DNA from: JBFXAN01 sp050184225
GTDB taxonomy: Bacteria > Chloroflexota > Dehalococcoidia > CAUJGQ01
NCBI GenBank assembly: GCA_050184225.1
Contig: JBFXAN010000082.1
Coordinates: 1-27,452, forward strand
Direction of reading: 5' to 3'
Length of the DNA stretch: 27,452 bases
The notes beneath the pieces were generated by a model. It searched no databases. It had not been told where the DNA came from and was given only the letters and a program-made list of their open reading frames with translations. Every line of letters begins with the position of its first letter. Position 1 is the stretch's first letter. The translations under genes were made by a program, and so were the position numbers. Positions 7,008 to 13,358 of the stretch are shown piece by piece.

Positions 7008-8081
7008 TCAGGTAAAGTGCGGGATGACTTTCTCGCCGAACAATTCGATCGAACGCATGATTTTCTCGTGCGGGATGCGTCCCGCCTGCATCAGGCAGAG
7101 CAACTGGTCGACGCCGGCGGCCTGATAGCGCTCGGCGATGCGGATACAGGTATCGGGGTCGCCGATGCAGAAGGCGCCGCTGTCGATCAGGCTCCCGGCT
7201 TCCCGCGCCGCCGTCTGCGCGGCGTCCCGGTTGACGTTGCCATAGTATTCATAGCCGGGCACCATCTGACCGCGCCATTCGCCGAGGACCTGGCCGAGCA
7301 TCGCCGTGTACCAGAGCGCGGCGGGACCGCCGATCCGGCGGGCCTCCTCATCGTCGTCGAGGCAGAGGGTGACGGTGAAGCCCGCCGCCTGATTGTTGAT
7401 GAAGGCGCCGGCCGGTTTGGCGTTGGCGATGGCGGCGCGATACGCGGCGATCCGGTCTTCGAGCACATCGGGGCGACCGATGATAAAGCAGAGGACACCG
7501 AGGCCGCGTTCGCCGGCGTCGGTGTAGGTCTGCTCGCTGGTCGCGGCGACCCAGATCGGCGGATGCGGCTTCTGCACCGGCTTCGGCCAGATCGACCGCG
7601 ACGGCATCGAGAAGAACTCGCCCTCGTAACAGAAGGGATCTTCGGCCCACATACGGGGGATGATGTGCAGCGCTTCGTCCCACATCGCCCGAGTCTGAGC
7701 TGGGTCGAGACTGAAGCCGAGCACCTCGGCCGGCGTACCGGAGCGGCCCGTGCCGAACTCCACCCGGCCGTTCGAGAGAATGTCGAGCGCCGCCACCCGC
7801 TCAGCCACGCGGATCGGATTGTTGTAGGCGGGCGGCAAGAGCACGACACCGTGACCGATCCGGATCCGCTCGGTCCGCTGGCTGACGGCGGAGAGGAAGA
7901 CCTCGGGCGCGGAGGAGTGACTGTACTCGGTGAGGAAGTGGTGCTCCACCGCCCAGATGCAGTGGAAGCCCATCCGATCGGCGAGGGCGATCTGTTCGAG
8001 CGCCTCGTGGTAGATGCGGGACTCCCAGCCATCGGACCACGGCCTGGCGAACTGTAGCTCGTAGAGCAGTCCGAACTTCAT
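7008..8081 (-). CDS. LLM class flavin-dependent oxidoreductase (luciferase-like monooxygenase)
   Basis: Cytoplasmic TIM-barrel oxidoreductase of 357 residues of the bacterial luciferase-like family, which uses reduced FMN or F420 on organic substrates. ATG 8081 is chosen because GGAG lies 8 nt upstream and the protein then begins with the typical first strand MKFGLLYELQF. Family landmarks are AVEHHFLTEYSHSSAPEVFLSAVSQRT, IRIGHGVVLLPPAYNNPIRVAERVAALDILSNGRVEFGTGRSGT, and PHPPIWVAATSEQT. The C-terminal AERYQAAGVDQLLCLMQAGRIPHEKIMRSIELF is typical of alkanal-type members. The upstream APH-type kinase is on the same strand 100 nt away. The substrate cannot be inferred. Confidence 0.9.
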   Translation of the reverse strand: MKFGLLYELQFARPWSDGWESRIYHEALEQIALADRMGFHCIWAVEHHFLTEYSHSSAPEVFLSAVSQRTERIRIGHGVVLLPPAYNNPIRVAERVAALDILSNGRVEFGTGRSGTPAEVLGFSLDPAQTRAMWDEALHIIPRMWAEDPFCYEGEFFSMPSRSIWPKPVQKPHPPIWVAATSEQTYTDAGERGLGVLCFIIGRPDVLEDRIAAYRAAIANAKPAGAFINNQAAGFTVTLCLDDDEEARRIGGPAALWYTAMLGQVLGEWRGQMVPGYEYYGNVNRDAAQTAAREAGSLIDSGAFCIGDPDTCIRIAERYQAAGVDQLLCLMQAGRIPHEKIMRSIELFGEKVIPHFT

Positions 8082-8181
8082 CGTCGTCGCTCCGCCCGCG
8101 GGAACCGGCAGCCGGCATCGTCGTGTTGACCCCGTGCTGCGAGCGTGTGTGGATCGATCATCGGCGGCAACGGAGCGGCGG

Positions 8182-9090
8182 TCAACCGGCCGGTCGAACG
8201 CCGGCGAGCAGACAAGCGCGAAGCGCACTCAGGCCGCGCTCGATGTGCTCGCCATCGTCGGTGGAGAGTCCGAAGAGCACCTCATGCAGCGGAATCATCG
8301 CTCGATAGAGGCGGGCACGGGCCAGCAGCGCGGCATCGTCCGGCCGGCCGTAGGTGACCAGCGCGACGCGGGTGGCCGCCTCGCCTAGACCGCCGAGGAT
8401 CCCGACGAAGTCGATCGCTGGGTCGCCAATGCCGGCATCGCCGAAGTCGATCACGCCGGTGAGGGCGCTGCTCGCCGGATCGACGAGCAGGTGTTCGATG
8501 CCGAGGTCGTTATGGACCAGCGTCGGGGCGAAGTCGAGCAACCCCCGCGCCTCGGCCTGGACAAACCAGTCCGCGAGGTGCCGTTGCTCGTCCTGCGTAA
8601 GCAACGGTGCAAGCCGCTCCCGTGTGGCGGCGGCGAACGTCCGCAACTGATCCGGCCCACCGGCGACATAGGCGGGCTGAACGCCGAGCGCCAGGGCACG
8701 CGCCACGGGAAAGGTGTGAAGCTGCCGCAGGAACCGACCGGCCTGCTGGGCGAGGGCGAGCGTCGCGGTTTCGTCGAGCGCGGTCTGATCGGCGGGGACA
8801 CCATCGATCAGGGGGTAGCCCGCGAAGGTCCAGGGATAGGCGGGATGGTCGCGCACGACGTAGCGGAATTGAGGAATTGGCGGGGCGAGCGTTGGGCCAA
8901 GCTCAGGCAACAGCCGCAGCTCACACTCGAGCGCCGCTGCCACCTCCGCCCGCTTGGGGAAGCGAAACAGCAGGGATTCATTGACCAGAAAGACGGTGCT
9001 GTCCCATCCCTCGGCGAGGTAGCAGACATCCTCAATCTCGAGCGCCCGGATCGCGGCGGCAAGAACCCGACGGCACTGGTCAGCATCCAC
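8182..9090 (-). CDS. APH family phosphotransferase
   Basis: Kinase-fold protein of 302 residues of the aminoglycoside phosphotransferase (APH/choline kinase) superfamily. The N-lobe begins with EGWDSTVFLVNESLLFRFPKR, containing the ATP-binding strand and probable lysine (RFPKR). The catalytic loop reads LVHNDLGIEHLLVD (HND at about 193-195, Asp195 catalytic) and the metal-binding motif GVIDFGDAGIGDPAIDF (Asp215). HND in place of HGD is seen in the APH(2'')-like branch. Real aminoglycoside resistance is not implied: most chromosomal members act on unknown small molecules. The start is GTG at 9090, 12 nt after the upstream 72-residue gene, so the two are probably cotranscribed. Confidence 0.85.
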   Translation of the reverse strand: MDADQCRRVLAAAIRALEIEDVCYLAEGWDSTVFLVNESLLFRFPKRAEVAAALECELRLLPELGPTLAPPIPQFRYVVRDHPAYPWTFAGYPLIDGVPADQTALDETATLALAQQAGRFLRQLHTFPVARALALGVQPAYVAGGPDQLRTFAAATRERLAPLLTQDEQRHLADWFVQAEARGLLDFAPTLVHNDLGIEHLLVDPASSALTGVIDFGDAGIGDPAIDFVGILGGLGEAATRVALVTYGRPDDAALLARARLYRAMIPLHEVLFGLSTDDGEHIERGLSALRACLLAGVRPAG

Positions 9091-9102
9091 AGCACGGTCG
9101 TT

Positions 9103-9321
9103 TCACTGGCCTGCCGCCCGACGCTTGCGGGAGTCTGCAGCCGTTTGGGTAGACTGTCTGTTCCACATGTCGGGATCGTCGGCGAAGTTCGTCCGCGCGT
9201 CGATCAATCCCGCCTCGTCCAACCGGTGAATCTCGGCAAGGTCTTCGTCCGATTCCGGAATGAGGTGCACCACCTGTTTCCCTTCAATCGTCTTGCAGTT
9301 CGCACGCTTCATCGTCGGCAT
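9103..9321 (-). CDS. Small hypothetical protein upstream of the APH gene
   Basis: Protein of 72 residues starting MPTMKRANCKTIEGKQVVHLIPESDED, with a second ATG at 9312. The longer open frame runs into the palindromic repeat at 9362 and is rejected. The sequence is hydrophilic, with a predicted helix (EDLAEIHRLDEAGLIDART) and a basic Arg/Lys tail. It resembles short DNA-binding or antitoxin-like proteins only in general character; no family is recognised. Its end lies 12 nt before the GTG of the APH-type kinase. Confidence 0.5.
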   Translation of the reverse strand: MPTMKRANCKTIEGKQVVHLIPESDEDLAEIHRLDEAGLIDARTNFADDPDMWNRQSTQTAADSRKRRAAGQ

Positions 9322-9361
9322 CGCTTGATTCAGACCAAGTGTTGATGTGTTCGCGACGCAC

Positions 9362-9438
9362 CTGGGAGCGCGGGCTTCCAGCCCGCCGTCGCGCCAGATC
9401 ACAAGATACACCGGCGGGCTGGAAGCCCGCGCTCCCAG
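9362..9438. repeat. Palindromic interspersed repeat, perfect 26-bp arms
   Basis: Arms at 9362-9387 and 9413-9438 are exact reverse complements of 26 nt around a 25-nt spacer. The arm core is GGGAGCGCGGGCTTCCAGCC. The first 25 nt recur exactly at 27273-27297. The element lies between the crotonase and the 72-residue gene, both minus strand. Confidence 0.9.
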
Positions 9439-9443
9439 TCGAA

Positions 9444-10244
9444 TTATGCCTGCGGCACGGTGCGGCCGGTGACGCGCTGGGTGGCGTCGCGAAAGCGGGC
9501 GATCTGCTCGGGGCTGCCGCGGAGGGTGCGGTTGACCTCTGCCTCGAGCGTGCGGGCGGCGTCGGAGAGGGTGGCCGCGTCGATCACCTGTTTTGATGCG
9601 CGGACGGCGGCGACGGAGTTCGCGGCAATCGTCTCAGCCATCGCCAGCGCGGCGGGCAGGAGCGCCGTCTGTTCATAGACGGCGTTGACCAGGCCGCAGG
9701 CGAACGCCTCGGCGGCGTCGAACCGACGGGCGGTGTAGATCAGTTCTTTGGCCTTCGCCGCGCCAACCAACCGCGGGAGCGACGCCGCCGCGACGACGAG
9801 GCCGTATTCGACGCCCGGCAGACGAAAAGTGGCGGTGTCCGACGCGAGGCGGATATCGCAGGCGATCGCCAGCGCCGCACCGCCACCGTAGCAGTAGCCG
9901 TTGACGGCGGCGATCACCGGCAGCGGTGTCATGGTTATCCGGGCGATGGCGCCACCCGCGCCAGCGGCACGGGCCGGTTGGCCGTTGCCGGCGTTGGCGG
10001 CGGTACGAGCGCCGTCGGCGCCGCTCGTCTCGACCATATCGGCTCCGGCACAGAAGGCGCGGTCGCCGCCGCCGGTGAGGACGATCACTCGGACCTCGGG
10101 ATCGGCTTCCGCGCGGACGACGGCCGCGTCCAGTTGCTCGCTGAGCGCGCGATTGAGCGCGTGGTGACGTTCGGGCCGGTTCAGCGTAAGCAGGAGGGTT
10201 GGTCCGTGACGCTCTTCAAGGACGAGAGGCAGTGTATCGGTCAT
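9444..10244 (-). CDS. Enoyl-CoA hydratase/isomerase family protein
   Basis: Crotonase-fold protein of 266 residues acting on acyl-CoA thioesters in the cytoplasm. ATG 10244 has GGAG 6-7 nt upstream and begins MTDTLPLVLEERHGPTLLLTLNRPERHHALN, the usual N-terminus. The oxyanion-hole segments are present: AFCAGADMVE and VNGYCYGGGAALAIACDIRLAS. The two catalytic glutamates of classical hydratase (GGGCE and QPE in the mitochondrial enzyme) correspond to Ala in GGGAA and apparently Gly in LPGVEYG. Hydratase activity is therefore doubtful, and an isomerase, hydrolase or other crotonase reaction is possible. A Gly/Ala-rich insert (about 75-100) precedes ITMTPLPVIAAVNG. Confidence 0.88.
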   Translation of the reverse strand: MTDTLPLVLEERHGPTLLLTLNRPERHHALNRALSEQLDAAVVRAEADPEVRVIVLTGGGDRAFCAGADMVETSGADGARTAANAGNGQPARAAGAGGAIARITMTPLPVIAAVNGYCYGGGAALAIACDIRLASDTATFRLPGVEYGLVVAAASLPRLVGAAKAKELIYTARRFDAAEAFACGLVNAVYEQTALLPAALAMAETIAANSVAAVRASKQVIDAATLSDAARTLEAEVNRTLRGSPEQIARFRDATQRVTGRTVPQA

Positions 10245-10449
10245 GGCGGACTCCGGACGGGGGAAATTGTCGTGGTCAGCATAGCAGCGGCGCACGACGG
10301 GTGTCAGATGCGGTACGGTACAGGATGGACCGGGTTGCCCCCTCCCAACTGGAAATCACCCGGTTGGGTACCGGTCCTTCGCTGAGTTGGGCGTAGAGGG
10401 AAAGGGGTAGCAAGCATACGGTACAGAGAACCGGACTCGGAGGCTCACC

Positions 10450-10827
10450 ATGTCTCATCGAGCGCGTGTCTTAGTCGTCGATTGCGATCTCGACGCGCTC
10501 TATTACGTTGACGATGTTCTCGCCGAGCTGGGGTACTACCCGATCAAGGCGACCTGCATGGAGGATGCCGCCGACATCATCAGCGCGATGTGCCTCGATG
10601 CCGTCGTCGTCAATATGGCGATGATCGCGGGCGCATCTGCATCGTCGCTCACCCAGCTCGAGAAGGCACGCGACCATACCGCCGTGCTGGTTATGTCTCA
10701 ACCAGGCATGCAACCCGAGGGCGAGGCGTCGCCGCTCCGGCGGTTCGTCGAGCATCCGCCGGCAACGGACGAACTGGCCCAGGCGCTCGAGGTCTGTGGC
10801 GCCGCTCCTTTGGGGAGTGGCCGCTAG
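10450..10827 (+). CDS. Degenerate response-regulator receiver protein
   Basis: Single-domain protein of 125 residues shaped like a CheY-type receiver but lacking the key phosphorylation residues. The first strand and acidic site read RVLVVDCDLDALYYVDDVLAELGYYPIKA (Asp11, Cys12, Asp13), a normal receiver start. The phospho-acceptor strand reads LDAVVVNMAM, putting Asn55 where Asp is expected. The final strand reads RRFVEHPPATDELAQAL, with no Lys before the proline. It probably works without phosphorylation, as a pseudo-receiver or binding partner. ATG has CGGAGG about 8 nt upstream. No histidine kinase is adjacent; a MaoC gene follows 56 nt downstream. Confidence 0.75.
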   Translation: MSHRARVLVVDCDLDALYYVDDVLAELGYYPIKATCMEDAADIISAMCLDAVVVNMAMIAGASASSLTQLEKARDHTAVLVMSQPGMQPEGEASPLRRFVEHPPATDELAQALEVCGAAPLGSGR

Positions 10828-10883
10828 CCGCCGCGCAAAGACTTCGATAGGATCGGACACAGTCCTGAGCCGGGAGGCGAGCG

Positions 10884-11714
10884 ATGACCGTCCCCAATCT
10901 GAGCGCGCCACCAGCGCTGGAGTTGATCGCGCGCAACACCGCGTCGGACTCTGACAACAAGATTCATGACGATGCCGAAGCACGGCGCTATGGCTACGCC
11001 GGTGGGTTGGTTCCGGGCGTGACGCTGTACGCCTATCTGACCCGGTTGGCGGTCGAAACGTACGGCGCGGCCTGGCTCGAAGGCGGCACGGCTGAGTGTG
11101 GCTTCCGCCGTCCCGTGTATGAGGGCGAACGCATCCGTTGTGAGGGTGAGATCGTCGAGGGTGCCGCGCTCGACCTGCGCGTGCTCCGCGATGGGACCGT
11201 CTGCGCCGCCGGCCGGGCTGCCGCTGGTGGAGAACGGGAATCGGTCGAACCGGTCGTACCGTTGGGCGGATCGGTGGCGGGTCCGTTGCCGGAGTTGCGT
11301 CCGGGGCATGTGCCGATCGGCGTGCCGCTGGCGCCGCTGCATAGTGTGCTCACCCTTGAAGATGCGGCGCGGTACGCAGATGACACCGACGACCCGAATC
11401 CCTGGTATCGAGGGGACTCGCCGTTTGGCGGTGCGTTGGTGCCGCCCGGTTGGCTGGCGGCCCGCCAGGCGCCGCTGATCCGGCAGAACTTTCAGTTCGG
11501 GCCGAGCATTCACGTCCGCAGCGTGATCCGCCATTGCGCACCCGCGTTTGCCGGACGGGCGTATACGACCGCCGGGATCATCGGTGAAACGTTCGAGCGC
11601 AACGGCAACCACTATCTGGTGATGGACGCCGAAACCCGCGACGATCAGGACCGGATCGTCTATCGGGTGGTGCATACGACGATCTTCTCCGTCCGGACGA
11701 CGGCCGGCGGATGA
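10884..11714 (+). CDS. MaoC-like double-hotdog dehydratase
   Basis: Predicted (R)-specific hydratase or dehydratase of the MaoC family acting on acyl-CoA or similar thioesters. At 276 residues it holds two hotdog folds. The first half carries the hydratase-2 active-site pattern SDSDNKIHDDAEARRYGYAGGLVPGVTLYAYLTR (Asp-x-Asn-x-x-His), and the second a weaker copy, DDTDDPNPWYRGDSPFGGALVPPGWL, in which the His is replaced by Tyr. The sites are thus likely asymmetric, one catalytic and one structural, as known for eukaryote-type double hotdog hydratases. GGGAGG precedes the ATG. The stop overlaps the start of the PfkB kinase (ATGA), so the two are translationally coupled. Confidence 0.85.
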   Translation: MTVPNLSAPPALELIARNTASDSDNKIHDDAEARRYGYAGGLVPGVTLYAYLTRLAVETYGAAWLEGGTAECGFRRPVYEGERIRCEGEIVEGAALDLRVLRDGTVCAAGRAAAGGERESVEPVVPLGGSVAGPLPELRPGHVPIGVPLAPLHSVLTLEDAARYADDTDDPNPWYRGDSPFGGALVPPGWLAARQAPLIRQNFQFGPSIHVRSVIRHCAPAFAGRAYTTAGIIGETFERNGNHYLVMDAETRDDQDRIVYRVVHTTIFSVRTTAGG

Positions 11715-12691
11715 GCGAGTGGGACCGCCGGACGCCGGCCAAGCCGCCGCGCATCGTCGTCGCCGGCAGCCTGATGATGGACCTCGTCGTCCGTACCCCA
11801 CGTCGCCCGGCCCGCGGCGAGACGGTCTTCGGGACCGACTTCGGCATGTTCCTCGGCGGCAAGGGATTCAACCAGGCCGTCGCCGCCGGTCGCCTCGGCG
11901 CGGTGGTGGCAATGATCGGCCGGGTGGGCGACGACCAGTTCGGCCGCGATCTGCGGGATGCGCTGGTCCGCGAGGGGATCGACACCACTGGACTGACCGT
12001 CGATCCCGACACAGGCACCGGTGTGGCGATCCCGATCATCGATCCGAGCGGCGACAACAGCATCATCAGCGTCCCCCGCGCGAACATGCGGCTAACGTCG
12101 GCGGATGTCGGGCGAGCGGGGGCGACCTTCGCGCCGGCAGAGGCAGTGCTCTTGCAGATGGAAGTGCCGGTTGAGGCGTCGCTGGCGGCGGCGCGGGCCG
12201 GGCAACGCTGCGGCGCGCGCATCCTCCTGAACACAGCACCCGCCGGAGATGTGCCCCGCGCGCTGCTCGAGGCAGCCGACGTTCTGATCGCCAACGAGAG
12301 CGAGGCGGAAACGCTCACCGGTCTGACCGTGGCGACGGTGGCGGAGGCGTTCGCGGCAGCGGAACATCTCCGCGTCCGATCGACGCAGGTAGCGGTGATC
12401 ACACTCGGGCCGCTCGGCGCGGTGGCGGTCGGACCGGCGCTGCGGCATCATGCGCCGGCACATGCCGTCGTTGTGCAGGATACGACCGGGGCCGGCGATG
12501 CGTTCTGCGCGGCGCTCGCCGTTGGCCTCACCGAGACGGAGGACGTGATCACGGCGCTGGGCTGGGCGAACGCGGCGGGCGCCTGTGCCGTGACTGTGCT
12601 CGGCGCAGAGCCATCGCTCCCCCGGCGGCAGGCCGTGCTTGATCTTATCGTCGAGAAATCTGAAACCGAAAGGAATGCTAACACAGATTAG
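11711..12691 (+). CDS. PfkB family sugar kinase (ribokinase-like)
   Basis: Cytoplasmic kinase of 326 residues of the PfkB/ribokinase family, phosphorylating a sugar or nucleoside with ATP. The N-terminal signature is FLGGKGFNQAVAAGRLGA after VVAGSLMMDLVV, and the second is QDTTGAGDAFCAALAVGL, which holds the catalytic Asp (about residue 263) in the anion hole. IANESEAETLTG is the usual family motif in the middle. The pattern is closest to ribokinase, but ribose specificity is not shown and no ribose transporter is nearby. The ATG overlaps the MaoC stop by 4 nt (ATGA). The pairing with a MaoC-type protein is unusual. Confidence 0.88.
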   Translation: MSEWDRRTPAKPPRIVVAGSLMMDLVVRTPRRPARGETVFGTDFGMFLGGKGFNQAVAAGRLGAVVAMIGRVGDDQFGRDLRDALVREGIDTTGLTVDPDTGTGVAIPIIDPSGDNSIISVPRANMRLTSADVGRAGATFAPAEAVLLQMEVPVEASLAAARAGQRCGARILLNTAPAGDVPRALLEAADVLIANESEAETLTGLTVATVAEAFAAAEHLRVRSTQVAVITLGPLGAVAVGPALRHHAPAHAVVVQDTTGAGDAFCAALAVGLTETEDVITALGWANAAGACAVTVLGAEPSLPRRQAVLDLIVEKSETERNANTD

Positions 12692-12718
12692 GGACGCGCT
12701 GTAATTTTTCATCTATGG

Positions 12719-12747
12719 CTGACAATACTTCCACGAGTTGGTACACT
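12719..12747 (+). promoter_or_regulatory. Promoter of the MarR gene at 12777
   Basis: CTGACA (12719-12724) and TACACT (12742-12747) are separated by exactly 17 nt, a good sigma-70-type promoter. The predicted transcription start near 12754 excludes the upstream TTG start and leaves a short leader with GGAG before GTG 12777. Confidence 0.6.
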
Positions 12748-12776
12748 GGCGGGAGATCATCAACCTGGAGATTCTC

Positions 12777-13328
12777 GTGACCGCGACACAACATGCAGCC
12801 GATGCGCTGCGGGTGTGGAATCTGTTCCAGCAGACCTACCTCCTCTCGTTCCGGCATCTCGAACAGATCACCAATCGGGAGGGTCTGTCCTACTCACAGG
12901 CCGCCGCGTTGGGGGTCTTGAGTGGCGCGGAACGGTCACTCCCCCTCTCACACCTGGCGCGGGCGTTGACCCAGGAGGCGCAGAGCACGACTGAGCTGGC
13001 CGACCGGCTGGAGCGGCGTGGTCTCGTGCGCCGCATCCGCGACCCACGCGATCGCCGGCTCGTGCTGCTGGAACTGACACCGGACGGAAAGCAGCTGTAC
13101 GAGCGGCTACAACCGGCGCTGGCCGAAGGTGGCGAGCACCTCTTTCGCGATATCAACGAGCGCGATCGGGAGACGTTAACGCGAATCCTGGGGCCGATGC
13201 GCGACCGTGCCGGCCTGCTGCTTGGCCTCGACGAGAAGCGGATGCAACAGATGGCCCAATCGACCGATGGCGAACCGACGCAGAACGGCGCAAGCATAAA
13301 GTCCCGGCGCGCGAAGGGCGCGGCGTAG
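12777..13328 (+). CDS. MarR family transcriptional regulator
   Basis: Winged-helix dimeric repressor of 183 residues. GTG 12777 is used because GGAG lies 6 nt upstream and the promoter at 12719-12747 leaves no room for the longer frame. The dimerisation helices come first (RVWNLFQQTYLLSFRHLEQIT). Then the recognition region LPLSHLARALTQEAQSTTELADRLERRGLVRRIRDPRDRRLVLLELTPDGKQLYE gives the complete MarR signature, including the wing DPRDRR. A longer hydrophilic tail (about 155-183) ends in a basic stretch. No obvious effector Cys is present. Its target may be itself or the upstream operon; no palindrome is seen near its promoter. Confidence 0.88.
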   Translation: MTATQHAADALRVWNLFQQTYLLSFRHLEQITNREGLSYSQAAALGVLSGAERSLPLSHLARALTQEAQSTTELADRLERRGLVRRIRDPRDRRLVLLELTPDGKQLYERLQPALAEGGEHLFRDINERDRETLTRILGPMRDRAGLLLGLDEKRMQQMAQSTDGEPTQNGASIKSRRAKGAA

Positions 13329-13358
13329 CCGACACGCCAGCGCCGCCCCACCCGACTC

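Noticed and set aside
7017..8057. Plus-strand open frame of 346 codons opposite the flavin monooxygenase
   Set aside because: Antisense shadow; the minus-strand protein has complete family motifs and a ribosome binding site.
8182..9090. Aminoglycoside resistance gene
   Set aside because: The fold is APH-like but there is no resistance context or mobile element, and most chromosomal family members act on other compounds.
10245..10449. Terminator or operator in the gap before the receiver gene
   Set aside because: Only a 6-bp stem (CCCAAC/GTTGGG) with a long loop is visible, which is too weak to call.
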